From: Sphingomonas sp. NFR15
GTDB lineage: Bacteria > Pseudomonadota > Alphaproteobacteria > Sphingomonadales > Sphingomonadaceae
Reading direction: 5' to 3'
Length of the DNA: 64,000 nt
Assembly (NCBI RefSeq): GCF_900103265.1
Contig: NZ_FMWX01000003.1
Span: 248,001 to 312,000, forward strand
This document shows positions 6,248 through 15,536 of this stretch, piece after piece; the first letter of the stretch is position 1, and each line of letters opens with the position of its first letter. The notes under the pieces are model-generated. The model was not told the DNA's origin. It saw only the letters and a program-made list of their open reading frames with translations, and ran no database searches. A program made the position numbers and the translations under genes.

Positions 6248-8296
6248 ATGCTTGGGATCGATCCAGGCCCGAGATATCTTCCAATGATCGACGACGACGC
6301 ATTCGAACCCCATCTCGGTCTGCAGAAAGCGCGTGGTGCGAAGCACGCGCGCAAATATCTTAGCCGCGTGATCGCTGCCACCAATCTTGCGTACGGCGGC
6401 GCTGCCGCGCCCGGTCCCGCGCGCGGGGCCTTCTCGGGCACCCGGATCGGACGCGGCGCGGGTGTCGGGCGGCTGCTCGCCAGCCGTGGCGGCCATGCGG
6501 CTTCGAACGGGCGCCGTGTCATCGTCAAGGCAAGCATCGTCAAGCTCGCCGGCAAGGGCGCATCGGCCGCCGCCGCGCACCTGCGCTATCTCCAGCGCGA
6601 CGGCACCACACGCGAGGGTGAGCGTGGCACGCTCTACGGGCGCGACGCCGATGCCGTCGATGGCAAGGCGTTTGGCGAACGCGGGACAAGCGATCGCCAC
6701 CAATTCCGCTTCATCGTCAGCTGCGAAGACGGCGATCAATATGATGACCTGAAACCGCTGACGCGACGGCTGATGGACCGGATGGAACAGGACTTGGGGA
6801 CCAAGCTCGACTGGGTCGCGGTCGACCATTTCAACACCGGTCATCCGCACACCCATATCGTCGTGCGTGGCAAGGATGATCGTGGCGCCGATCTCGTCAT
6901 CGCCCGCGATTATATGACGACGGGTATCCGCGAGCGCGCCGCCGAACTGGTCGACTTAGACCTGGGGCCTCGCACCCACCGCGAGATCGCGCAGACACTG
7001 CGTGTTGAAGTCGAGCAGGAACGGCTGACCTCGATCGACCGGGCCTTGCTCAAGGGGGCGGACGCCGAGCGGGTGGTAGCGACCAACGGTCGCGACGCCT
7101 TCGACCAGACGCTGCGCGCTGGCCGGTTGGCGAAGCTGTCGCGCCTGGGGCTGGCCGAGCCGTTCGGCGCCGGTCGCTTCCGGCTCGCGCCCAACCTCGC
7201 CGATACACTCCGCGCATTGGGCGAACGCGGCGACATCATCCGCACGATGCAGCGCGAATTTTCCCGCGCCGCGATCGCCCGGGCACCGGCCGACCAGACG
7301 ATCTATGATCCGGGAGCACCCGACGCCCGTCCGCTGGTCGGCCGTGTGCTGGCGCGCGGGCTCGCCGACGAGCATGCCGATCGCCAGTATCTGATCATCG
7401 ACGGCGTGGATGGGCGCAGCCATTACGTGGCGATCGGCAAGCCTGCCCTGAGCTTCGTCGAAGGGGGCACGGAAACCGACGTCAGCTTGTCGCGTGGTGC
7501 GATTGTGCGGATCGATCCGGTCAGCCCGACAGTGCGGGAGGTGGATCGGACCATCGCCGCGGTCGCCGCCGCCAATGGCGGACGCTACGATGTGGATGCG
7601 CATCTGCGCCACGATCCGACCGCCACCCAGGCCTTCGCCGAGACGCATGTCCGGCGGCTGGAGGCGATGCGACGGATATCGGGCATCGTGGAGCGCGAGC
7701 CGTCCGGGCGCTGGATCATTGCATCGGACCACCTCGACCGCGTGGCGGCCCATGAGGCGGCGAGGATGCAGGATCGTCCGGTTGCGATCTCGTTGCTTTC
7801 AGCGCAACCGCTCGATCGGCTGGTCAACACCGACGCCGCGACCTGGATCGACCGCGAGCTTGTTTCGGCCGCGCCCGTGCCCATCCGGGATGCCGGGTTC
7901 GGTCACGAACTACGGGATGCCCAGGCGCGTCGCCGGCAGTGGCTGGTGGCGCAAGGTTTTGCCGAGGAGGCGGGCGGCGGCACGACGTTTTCGAACGGCA
8001 TGATCGCCGCGCTGCAGCGACGCGAACTACTGCGGGTTGCAGGCCAGCTCGCCGACGAGGTGAAAATGCCATTCCGGGAAGCTGCCGAGGGCGCCCGGAT
8101 CGAGGGCGTCTATCGCCGTTCGGTCGATCTCGCCAGCGGGCGCTTCGCGCTGATCGAACGCGCCCGGGAATTCACGCTCGTACCGTGGCGTCCGGTGCTG
8201 GAGCGGCAGGTTGGCAAATCGGTCTCGGGATTGATGCGCGGCGACGGCATCAGCTGGTCGATCGGGCGCGGTCGGAGCGGGCCGAGCATTTCGTGA
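6248..8296 (+). CDS. VirD2-like relaxase with DUF3363 domain
   Basis: Relaxase/mobilisation protein that nicks the element at oriT and leads the strand into the recipient. The N-terminal relaxase domain carries the three-histidine metal motif in HFNTGHPHTHIVVRG (about residues 194-208). From about residue 240 onward the sequence matches the long C-terminal DUF3363 region typical of sphingomonad and rhizobial ICE relaxases. Length 682 aa fits. ATG 6248 was used; ATG 6284 (MIDDDAFEPHLG) also gives a normal family N-terminus. In related elements traG follows the relaxase closely; here traG is 19.6 kb away, separated by defence genes. Confidence 0.88.
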   Translation: MLGIDPGPRYLPMIDDDAFEPHLGLQKARGAKHARKYLSRVIAATNLAYGGAAAPGPARGAFSGTRIGRGAGVGRLLASRGGHAASNGRRVIVKASIVKLAGKGASAAAAHLRYLQRDGTTREGERGTLYGRDADAVDGKAFGERGTSDRHQFRFIVSCEDGDQYDDLKPLTRRLMDRMEQDLGTKLDWVAVDHFNTGHPHTHIVVRGKDDRGADLVIARDYMTTGIRERAAELVDLDLGPRTHREIAQTLRVEVEQERLTSIDRALLKGADAERVVATNGRDAFDQTLRAGRLAKLSRLGLAEPFGAGRFRLAPNLADTLRALGERGDIIRTMQREFSRAAIARAPADQTIYDPGAPDARPLVGRVLARGLADEHADRQYLIIDGVDGRSHYVAIGKPALSFVEGGTETDVSLSRGAIVRIDPVSPTVREVDRTIAAVAAANGGRYDVDAHLRHDPTATQAFAETHVRRLEAMRRISGIVEREPSGRWIIASDHLDRVAAHEAARMQDRPVAISLLSAQPLDRLVNTDAATWIDRELVSAAPVPIRDAGFGHELRDAQARRRQWLVAQGFAEEAGGGTTFSNGMIAALQRRELLRVAGQLADEVKMPFREAAEGARIEGVYRRSVDLASGRFALIERAREFTLVPWRPVLERQVGKSVSGLMRGDGISWSIGRGRSGPSIS

Positions 8297-8383
8297 ATTG
8301 GCTGCTTCGTGACCGCTCCTCGACTGCACCTCACACTATTGCGGGCACTGCCGACCGAAGCCGGAAGCTGATAGTGACGAGAT

Positions 8384-10558
8384 ATGCCGATGTTACGACA
8401 GAAGAGGCCCGGTCTGAACGATATCTCCCTCTATGGAGGGCTCCCAAGGCAACTGGGCTACGGGATGGATCACACTCCGACCTATCCCGCGGAAGAGGCT
8501 GCAAATCTCTATGCCGAGGCAACCGCTGCGCTGATTGACCGCTTCGACATTATCGACGGCTTGAAGATTATGACGATGCTGGGCGCAGTCGAAAGTATCA
8601 CCGCGCTCAATGAGCCCCCGCATAAGGTCGGCATCGCCGCAATCGAAGCCGCGCAAGCCCTGGTTCTGCGGAACCCCAATGTGGGCGGTCCGCTGTCGGT
8701 TGGGGATGCGAACGCGATCGTGGAAGCGCTGCAAATCCATCTAGACCTCTTTCTCGGTCAGACCGCGAAACCTCGACGCGGTGCCAAGGAGGGCGTGTTG
8801 GCGCGCCGCGTCGCACAGACGCTTAGGGTGCGCCACACGAGTTACCCGCATCATGCCCGCCGCATTCATAACGCGATTTGGTTCCAACTCGAACGTGTCG
8901 GTCACACCACGCTCGGAATGAGCCTCGGGCAAGCAGGAAAGCTGGCGCAGGCGGCGGCATATGGCGTTGCCGTGCGACTGGCGGACAGCCCAGTGCTCGG
9001 CGATATCGGGAAATGGATGGCGACGGGGTCGGGTCTGTTCGAGGAAGCGTGGACCGGGCTCTTCGAGATCGACATGCAGGTCCTGGCGGCCGTCGTGCGC
9101 GATGTGCCCCGCCCAGCACTCGACGCATTGTTCGATCGCCTGTCGGTTTCACCGGGCGACCTCGCGCAGGCGAACCCCGATCACCTGCACCTCGATAACC
9201 CCATCTGGCGCAGACCCTTCGTCAAGTTCGACGGTCGCTTATTCTGTTTCACACCGCAGACGCTCTTCTGGGCTCAGGACGAGGTGTTGGCGGAACTCGC
9301 GACGTCGATCTGGCAGCAACCGGCTCAGAATCTTGGCGAAGCACGCGGCGCCGCACTCGAGAGGCTGTTAGGCGAGACACTGACGAAGATGTTGCCGCAC
9401 GCGGGGGTCCTGACGTCTAGCAAATGGACCGACCCTCGCGACGGCAGAGGCTACGAGACCGACGCGATCGTCCTGATCGACGGGATTGTCCTGATCTTGG
9501 AGGCCAAGGGTGTCGCCCTGTCGGCCGTCGCACGGCGGGGCAGCAACGAGTGGTTCAAGACGTTCGATGACATCGTCGTCCAAGCCTGCGTCCAGGCGAC
9601 TCGGCTCGAGGAGCTCCTGCGCGATGGATCGACATCGGAACTGAAATTGGAAACGGATCAAGGCCCTGTACTCCTCGACAAGGCGTCCATACGGCATATC
9701 GTCCGCATAGGCGTCTCTCTCGAGCGCGTGACGATGGCGAGCTTCGGTCTCGAGAATCTATTGCGCGAACGCATCGAGCGCGCATCCGCGCTCCCGATGC
9801 CGATCGTCACAATCGGCGACCTCTGGCTGGTGGATGAGCTCGTGGGAAGTGAGGGACGCTGCCTCCACTATCTGCTTCGCCGGGCCGAGATCGAAGAAGA
9901 CTCGATGTTCGTCGGCGACGAACTCGACTTGATCGCGTGGTATCTGCGGTCGGGCTTCGTCGGGGTCGACCATCCTACGGATGCGTCAGAGAGCATGTCG
10001 CTCTACGGGCTGTCGGACTTGCTGCGGTTCCATATCAAGAGCACGCCGCACTACGATCCCCGGCATGTGTTGCCACGCCGGACGATTCCATTCTGGGACC
10101 GCATCATCGCCGACAAGGAAGATCGCCGGCCCGGTCTCTGGGCCGATATCATCTACGACATGCTGAACGTCCCGCTGCTCTCGCAGAAGGGGTTCCTCGA
10201 CGATATCGTGCGGATGCGCCGCAAGATTCGTCGTCTCAAGAAGGGGGCCGCGGACGGTGTCCTCATGCAACGTCGCGATCAGCGTCATCCCACGATCTTT
10301 GCGTGCCTCGTCACCCGCGGGTTAAGCGATGCTGAGAAGATCGCAGTCGGACGATCCACGTTCTCTCGGCTCTGTGATGAACATCTCGAGGAGCGTGTCA
10401 TGGTCTTCCATCTCGACGCGACCATCGAACAGGTCAGGCCCACCCTGGTCTACTATCGCGGTATCGCCTGGGACCAGGATGCGCGCGCCGAGCCGATCGA
10501 AGGGGTCGAGATCGGCTCCGATCTCTATTTTCACAGGTCTGGCGAGATGGAGCCCTAG
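8384..10558 (+). CDS. Large protein with PD-(D/E)xK nuclease-like core, unknown family
   Basis: A 724-aa soluble protein. Around residues 355-375 it shows YETDAIVLIDGIVLILEAKG, with the Asp and the E-x-K spacing of a restriction-endonuclease fold. The N-terminal third and the C-terminal region (from about residue 510) look helical and mixed alpha/beta and match nothing I can name. It starts 87 bases after the relaxase, in the same direction, and its stop codon interlocks with that of mcrC (TAG at 10556-10558 against the mcrC stop at 10555-10557). Position at the edge of a defence island suggests a nuclease effector. It could act alone or with McrBC; I cannot tell. Confidence 0.65.
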   Translation: MPMLRQKRPGLNDISLYGGLPRQLGYGMDHTPTYPAEEAANLYAEATAALIDRFDIIDGLKIMTMLGAVESITALNEPPHKVGIAAIEAAQALVLRNPNVGGPLSVGDANAIVEALQIHLDLFLGQTAKPRRGAKEGVLARRVAQTLRVRHTSYPHHARRIHNAIWFQLERVGHTTLGMSLGQAGKLAQAAAYGVAVRLADSPVLGDIGKWMATGSGLFEEAWTGLFEIDMQVLAAVVRDVPRPALDALFDRLSVSPGDLAQANPDHLHLDNPIWRRPFVKFDGRLFCFTPQTLFWAQDEVLAELATSIWQQPAQNLGEARGAALERLLGETLTKMLPHAGVLTSSKWTDPRDGRGYETDAIVLIDGIVLILEAKGVALSAVARRGSNEWFKTFDDIVVQACVQATRLEELLRDGSTSELKLETDQGPVLLDKASIRHIVRIGVSLERVTMASFGLENLLRERIERASALPMPIVTIGDLWLVDELVGSEGRCLHYLLRRAEIEEDSMFVGDELDLIAWYLRSGFVGVDHPTDASESMSLYGLSDLLRFHIKSTPHYDPRHVLPRRTIPFWDRIIADKEDRRPGLWADIIYDMLNVPLLSQKGFLDDIVRMRRKIRRLKKGAADGVLMQRRDQRHPTIFACLVTRGLSDAEKIAVGRSTFSRLCDEHLEERVMVFHLDATIEQVRPTLVYYRGIAWDQDARAEPIEGVEIGSDLYFHRSGEMEP

Positions 10559-11697
10559 GGTGCCGCGTGATGAGGATCGGACGCTTGGAAGGAGTGATTT
10601 CCTGCGTCGGGCATCTGTAGAGAAGCCAACGGAGGTCCGTCGCCCGATCCATCCATCCCAGCCAGAGGAAGACCGAGCAGCCGTTCTCTGATGGACGCCC
10701 ATGGCGCTGTGAGGTCCACCGTCGCTACCACGACGGGATGACCAGCGATGCGATACCGCAAGGTCAGGTTGCGTTGGACCGTCGGGTAGATCAGCAGTCC
10801 CTCGACCGGAACTTCTTCCTTGGGTTCCATGTTCTTGATGTAGCTGAAGAGCTGATAGAGATGCCCCGAACGGACGGTCTCCTTGCCGAATCTGCTCTGC
10901 AGCGTCTGTCGATAGAATTTGGCGTCCGCGATGATGGTGCGCGTCGATGATCTGAGCACAATATCAGTCTTCATGATCGGCATGAGCGATGCGGAAAGTT
11001 CGTCCCTCGGCTCGACCTGCCACCCGACGACCTCGGCGGACGCGCGAAAGGCGCGCTGTTCGGAACGATAGAAGTTGAGCAGAAACCTCTCGAACAGTCC
11101 GGCCATTCGCGCTTCGTCGCGCATCACGGCCGCGAACGGCCCTTCGACCCCGGTCTCGTCCGGAAACCTGCTTTCCATCAGGAGCTCCGCGACGTGGAGC
11201 AGGAATCGGTACCGCCTGTTCCCCCTGTGAATCTGGATCTGACAAAACGCACTTCGCGTAGGTCGGACATCTCCGACGCCCGCGATCTCCAGAGTCCGAT
11301 GCAGCGCTCTCACCTTGCGACGGAGGGCGATAGGGACCGACTGGTCGAGAGCGCAGCGCCGGAGGGTCGCCTTGAGCAGCCGATTTGCTGGGCTGTCGTA
11401 CTCCAGCTCCTCGTACCGTGAGACCGTACGACCCCTCTGGAGAAGCGAACCCGTCAGGGTCCGGGCGAGATCGATGCGTCCGCGCGCACCGGCCAACTCC
11501 TCCTCGTGCGATACATAGATGCGATCGAGCCCGCGACGCAGTTGCCGCAGCATGCCGAACACGAGCACTCGTGTCAGCAGGGCGGTTCCGTCCGGCCCGG
11601 CATCCTCTCCAGAGTCAGCCTCCGCCGCGATCGGAAACTGGTTCCAGGCATAGGCGAACAGATAGTAAAGATTGCGGACAGGTACCCGCTCGGTCAC
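10555..11697 (-). CDS. mcrC: McrC-family endonuclease subunit
   Basis: A 380-aa protein starting at GTG 11697 (VTERVPVRNLYYLFAYAW), which overlaps the mcrB stop by 3 bases, the normal arrangement of the pair. N-terminal LYYLFAYAWN and central RIDLARTL are McrC family signatures. The nuclease motif lies near residues 242-260: TDIVL followed by IADAK, the D...D-x-K variant of PD-(D/E)xK. McrC binds the McrB AAA ring, activates its nucleotide hydrolysis and cuts DNA between modified sites. No own promoter is needed as it is coupled to mcrB. Confidence 0.87.
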   Translation of the reverse strand: MTERVPVRNLYYLFAYAWNQFPIAAEADSGEDAGPDGTALLTRVLVFGMLRQLRRGLDRIYVSHEEELAGARGRIDLARTLTGSLLQRGRTVSRYEELEYDSPANRLLKATLRRCALDQSVPIALRRKVRALHRTLEIAGVGDVRPTRSAFCQIQIHRGNRRYRFLLHVAELLMESRFPDETGVEGPFAAVMRDEARMAGLFERFLLNFYRSEQRAFRASAEVVGWQVEPRDELSASLMPIMKTDIVLRSSTRTIIADAKFYRQTLQSRFGKETVRSGHLYQLFSYIKNMEPKEEVPVEGLLIYPTVQRNLTLRYRIAGHPVVVATVDLTAPWASIRERLLGLPLAGMDGSGDGPPLASLQMPDAGNHSFQASDPHHAAP

Positions 11698-14207
11698 TCG
11701 ACCAGCAGCCTGAACTTCGACGCCCAGAGCGCAGCAGCATCGGGATCGTCGATCCAATATTCTTCGAACAGGGGTATCAGCTCGGTCTCCGCGATGTCCG
11801 CGAGCCATCGGCGCGGAGACTCTTCCTCATCCCGCGGTCGACAAAAATAGCTGTGGCCGATGGCATAGCCGGCGCCCAGATTCGTGACGTCCTTGCCGAT
11901 CGCATGATTCAACTGGCCTAGTAGATCGACGAGGCCGACAGCTAGATCGTCCGGTATGCCGTTCCGCGAAAGCATGGCAGCGAACGCTTCGGAATGGACC
12001 TGGGGCTTTGCCATCCAGAATGAGAAGCGACGGCGGAGAGCGTGATCCACGAACGCGAGCGAGCGATCCGCAGTGTTCATCAGGCCGAGGATATGAACGT
12101 TGTCAGGAACGTAGAATCTGCGTTCGCCGTCGGCGGCGTAGGCGAGAGGGATGGCCCAACTGCTGTCGCGCTTGTCCGCCTCGATGAGCATGAGGAGTTC
12201 GCCAAGAATCTTGCTCAAATTGCCACGGTTTATCTCGTCGATGACAAAGACGTAGTCGTTCCCCTTGTCCCTCGCCGCCCTGTCGCAGAAGCTGACGAAC
12301 AGCCCGTCCTTGAGCACCAGCCCCCCGGCAGCAGGCCGGAAGCCCTGAACGAAATCCTCGTACGAATAGCTCTGATGGAACTGGACCATGGCGAGCCGGG
12401 ACGGGTCGCGATATCCCATCAGCGCGTAGGCGAGGCGCTTCGCGAGGAACGTCTTCCCGACTCCCGGCGGACCCTGGATGATCAGGTTGCGGCGACCGCG
12501 CCAGATGCGCAGCATCGTCCGGAACTCTTCCTCGGGAACGAATAGATCCTCGAGCGCTTCGACGATCGTGAACGGCTCCCGTTCACGGCCCGGCGCGGCT
12601 TCTGCGACTTCTTCGACTTCCGGATCTTCTGCCGCCGCGGGAAGCGCGACGAGCCTCTTCAAGAAGGTCACCAAATCGCGATTGTCCGTTATGTCGGTCA
12701 GCGCCTTCATGGCGAGTTCGCGATCGCTCGCCCAGACACCACGCCCGTCCCAACGGGTCTTGCGGATGTTCGTATAGGACGATCGCTCCGGATCATGCCT
12801 GTACTCTCCCGTCACAGTCCCGAAGCCGACGATCTCTCGCCGACCTCGTTTCGCGAAGACGAGATCGCCGGGTTGCATCGCATTGGCGAACTCGTGGCAG
12901 GCACGCGCCTTGTTGGTGGGGTTCGCGTCGCCGTAGTGCTCCTTCAGTCTTTCGAGGATCGTCGCCGTCGCCATGCCGGTGAGATCTCCCAGTTCGTCCC
13001 AGCCTATCGCGACCAGGCCCTTCTCGTAGAACTCGTCCCAACGCTCGGCTCCACGGCCCGGTGCATAGAGCCACACGCGCCTTTCCGTCGGAGCCGGTGA
13101 CAAGACCAGCTCATCGTCGGACGCCATGTCCTCGGCTTCCTGCTGAGAGACGGCGCTGGGCAGATCCATGATCGTGTCGGCCTCAATGAGGGGTAGGCCT
13201 TCGTTCGAGAATCGCCGCGTCGCCTTGTCGAGCAGGACCACGAGTTCGAACGGAACGGGCGTGAGATAGAAACCTTCAAGCAGCGTGAGATTCTTGCTGA
13301 AGAACAGGTTGGAATGGCGCTCCCGTATCGACCGGAGATCGGCTTCGAACTCGGCGGTCCGGAGAAAGGCATCCCTATGGAGTGGGACCGCTAGTTTGCG
13401 ATGGTCGGCGAGAGGTATGGAATAGGCCTTGCTGCCCGCCCAAGCCGTATCGGCTATTCCTTCGAAGTCGAGCGAAGCCCGCGCCTGAGCCCGCGAAGCT
13501 CCGACTATGGCCTCACCATCGATGAGATGCAGGACATAATCTCCCGGTTGGACGTCACGCATCACCGAATAGGTGTCGCGGTCACGCTTGCCCCTGATCG
13601 GAGACCATAGAGCCTGCCCGAGCGCATGCGTGCCGGCAAGGCGGTCGGGCCGTCCGGTCACCTGGGTCTTCTCCAACCATACGACCGGACGACCACGGAC
13701 GGGCAGGACCCAGCGTCCGTGCGGATCCGTTCGTAGCCGATCGGACCGCTCCAACAGAGCCCTGCCCCAATCAACCAGCCCATCCCAGACCCTCCCTTCC
13801 CCGGGTCGTCCCGTCTGCTGGAGCAGATCGTCGGTCAGGCGGAACCTCTGCGCCAATGTCGATACGGCCTCCCTCGGCACGACGCTCGCAGGCGAACGCT
13901 CGAGCATCAAGTCGTGAAGCGACGATGCCACCTTGCCGTTTGCCGGCATGTGCAGAGCCTCGACCTCGAAGCCCGCCGCTTCGACGATCCCGCATGCCTG
14001 AAATCCTGCCGGTCCGGCGCCGGCTTCGAGCCGCATGCTCCGCGCAAGGACGTGCTCCAATGGGTAGATCCTACCGCCGCTGCGGATGACGAAAAGCACG
14101 GACTTCTTGTCTTCCCAGCCCTTCCAGGCGGGCTCCCGCCGCGATTCCCGGTCGAATTCCGACATCGCAGATTGCAGTTCCGACACGCCGGGCATTTCGG
14201 TCGACAT
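11694..14207 (-). CDS. mcrB: McrB-like AAA+ ATPase with modified-base-reader N-terminus
   Basis: An 837-aa motor subunit of a modification-dependent restriction system. The C-terminal AAA+ domain has Walker A GPPGVGKT (about residues 579-586), Walker B VFVIDEINRG (about 650-660) and the McrB sensor region MNTADRSLAFVD with an arginine-rich tail (about 708). The N-terminal 550 residues hold two stretches that resemble EVE/PUA-like base-reading folds, one around 205-240 (RDVQPGDYVLHLIDGE) and one around 377-485 (MQPGDLVFAKRGRREIVGFG). The start has AGAAAGGA eight bases upstream. It is transcribed divergently from the methyltransferase gene, across 144 bp. Which modification it reads cannot be predicted. 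Confidence 0.85.
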   Translation of the reverse strand: MSTEMPGVSELQSAMSEFDRESRREPAWKGWEDKKSVLFVIRSGGRIYPLEHVLARSMRLEAGAGPAGFQACGIVEAAGFEVEALHMPANGKVASSLHDLMLERSPASVVPREAVSTLAQRFRLTDDLLQQTGRPGEGRVWDGLVDWGRALLERSDRLRTDPHGRWVLPVRGRPVVWLEKTQVTGRPDRLAGTHALGQALWSPIRGKRDRDTYSVMRDVQPGDYVLHLIDGEAIVGASRAQARASLDFEGIADTAWAGSKAYSIPLADHRKLAVPLHRDAFLRTAEFEADLRSIRERHSNLFFSKNLTLLEGFYLTPVPFELVVLLDKATRRFSNEGLPLIEADTIMDLPSAVSQQEAEDMASDDELVLSPAPTERRVWLYAPGRGAERWDEFYEKGLVAIGWDELGDLTGMATATILERLKEHYGDANPTNKARACHEFANAMQPGDLVFAKRGRREIVGFGTVTGEYRHDPERSSYTNIRKTRWDGRGVWASDRELAMKALTDITDNRDLVTFLKRLVALPAAAEDPEVEEVAEAAPGREREPFTIVEALEDLFVPEEEFRTMLRIWRGRRNLIIQGPPGVGKTFLAKRLAYALMGYRDPSRLAMVQFHQSYSYEDFVQGFRPAAGGLVLKDGLFVSFCDRAARDKGNDYVFVIDEINRGNLSKILGELLMLIEADKRDSSWAIPLAYAADGERRFYVPDNVHILGLMNTADRSLAFVDHALRRRFSFWMAKPQVHSEAFAAMLSRNGIPDDLAVGLVDLLGQLNHAIGKDVTNLGAGYAIGHSYFCRPRDEEESPRRWLADIAETELIPLFEEYWIDDPDAAALWASKFRLLVE

Positions 14208-14351
14208 GAAAAATGTCCTTTCTCGCGTGTCGCTTGATTAGCACGCTTTTTGTCACCGAATGTGCGTCGCGTCAGAGGAAGGCAATGATCCCATGGATAT
14301 CCGGCGCGGCATGATGAGGGATTCGACAGCACTGGAGGGAAGGCTTATGCT

Positions 14352-15515
14352 GTGGCGAGGCCATTTACGGCTAGGCAAATCACCCGAATTTCGTCTATCC
14401 AGAACCGGATGGACGGGAAAGAAATTCTGCAAATCGAGGCGGGTGGCCGAACGACGGCGGTCATAGACCTGTTCTGTGGCGCCGGCGGCTTGGCCTACGG
14501 GCTGAAATCCGCGGGCCTGACGGTGAAAGCCGGCGTCGATCTCGACCCCAGCTGCAAACATCCCCTCGAACAGAATACCGGCGCCGATTTCGCATGTCGG
14601 GATGTCGCGGACCTGAAACCTGCAGACTTGAAGGCATGGTTCGGTGACGCCGATGTGCGCGTGCTTGCCGGCTGTGCGCCTTGCCAGCCCTTTTCCACCT
14701 ACTCGCAAAGTCGGAAATCGGTCGATGAGCGGTGGACGCTGCTGAAGCATTTCCAACGTCTGGCGATCGCGACGAAACCCGAAATCGTCACGATGGAAAA
14801 TGTCCCGGGACTGGCGACACAGGACGTATGGAAGCGGTTCATCGCGGCGCTGCGCAGGGCCAAGTATAACGTCACCTGGAGCGAAGTCGCTTGCGACGAG
14901 TATCAGGTCCCGCAGAGCCGCCGCCGTCTCGTGCTCCTGGCCTCGTTGCTCGGCCCGATCGAGCTCCGCAAATCCGACAGCACGCTCAAGATGACGGTCA
15001 AGGAAGCCATCGGTGACCTGCCGCGCCTCGCAGCCGGCGAGACCTCGGCCGAAGATCCGCTGCATGCCAGCGCGAGCCTCAAGGACGTGAATCTCGAACG
15101 CATACGTGCGTCCACACCCGGCGGTACCTGGCGGGACTGGCCCGAGGAATTGCGTGCGCCTTGTCATCGCAAGAGCACCGGTAAGACCTATCCTTCCGTC
15201 TATGGACGCATGGAATGGGACAAGCCCGCACCGACGATGACGACGCAATGCTACGGCTTCGGCAACGGACGTTTCGGTCATCCCGAACAGGATCGGGCGA
15301 TCAGTCTCCGCGAGGCTGCGATCATCCAATCCTTTCCCAAGGACTATAGCTTTCTCGCTGAAGGCGAGGTCGTCACGTTCGACCGGCTCGGTACCCTGAT
15401 CGGCAATGCGGTCCCCCCCAAGCTCGGCGAAGCGATCGGCCGATCCATCCTCAGTCATATAGAGGCGGTGCGCACCGGGGCTCCGCCCTACGAGGGGCAA
15501 CTCAACCTGCGCTGA
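14352..15515 (+). CDS. DNA cytosine-5 methyltransferase
   Basis: C5-methyltransferase (387 aa) with all landmark motifs: I DLFCGAGGLAYGL (about residue 39), IV PCQPFS with the catalytic Cys (about 110), VI ENVPG (about 149), VIII QSRRR (about 188) and X GNAVPP (about 351). GTG 14352 is favoured because GGAGGGAAGG stands 8 bases upstream; ATG 14409 is the alternative and would give a 368-aa protein. It heads a same-strand series with DUF262, HEPN, Vsr, sigma factor and DrmA/DrmB-like genes. In class 2 DISARM the methylase (DrmMII) is also a C5 enzyme, marking self DNA; that role is inferred here. The target recognition region between motifs VIII and IX does not reveal the site. Confidence 0.92.
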   Translation: MARPFTARQITRISSIQNRMDGKEILQIEAGGRTTAVIDLFCGAGGLAYGLKSAGLTVKAGVDLDPSCKHPLEQNTGADFACRDVADLKPADLKAWFGDADVRVLAGCAPCQPFSTYSQSRKSVDERWTLLKHFQRLAIATKPEIVTMENVPGLATQDVWKRFIAALRRAKYNVTWSEVACDEYQVPQSRRRLVLLASLLGPIELRKSDSTLKMTVKEAIGDLPRLAAGETSAEDPLHASASLKDVNLERIRASTPGGTWRDWPEELRAPCHRKSTGKTYPSVYGRMEWDKPAPTMTTQCYGFGNGRFGHPEQDRAISLREAAIIQSFPKDYSFLAEGEVVTFDRLGTLIGNAVPPKLGEAIGRSILSHIEAVRTGAPPYEGQLNLR

Positions 15516-15536
15516 AACGATTTTCTAGGATCACGA

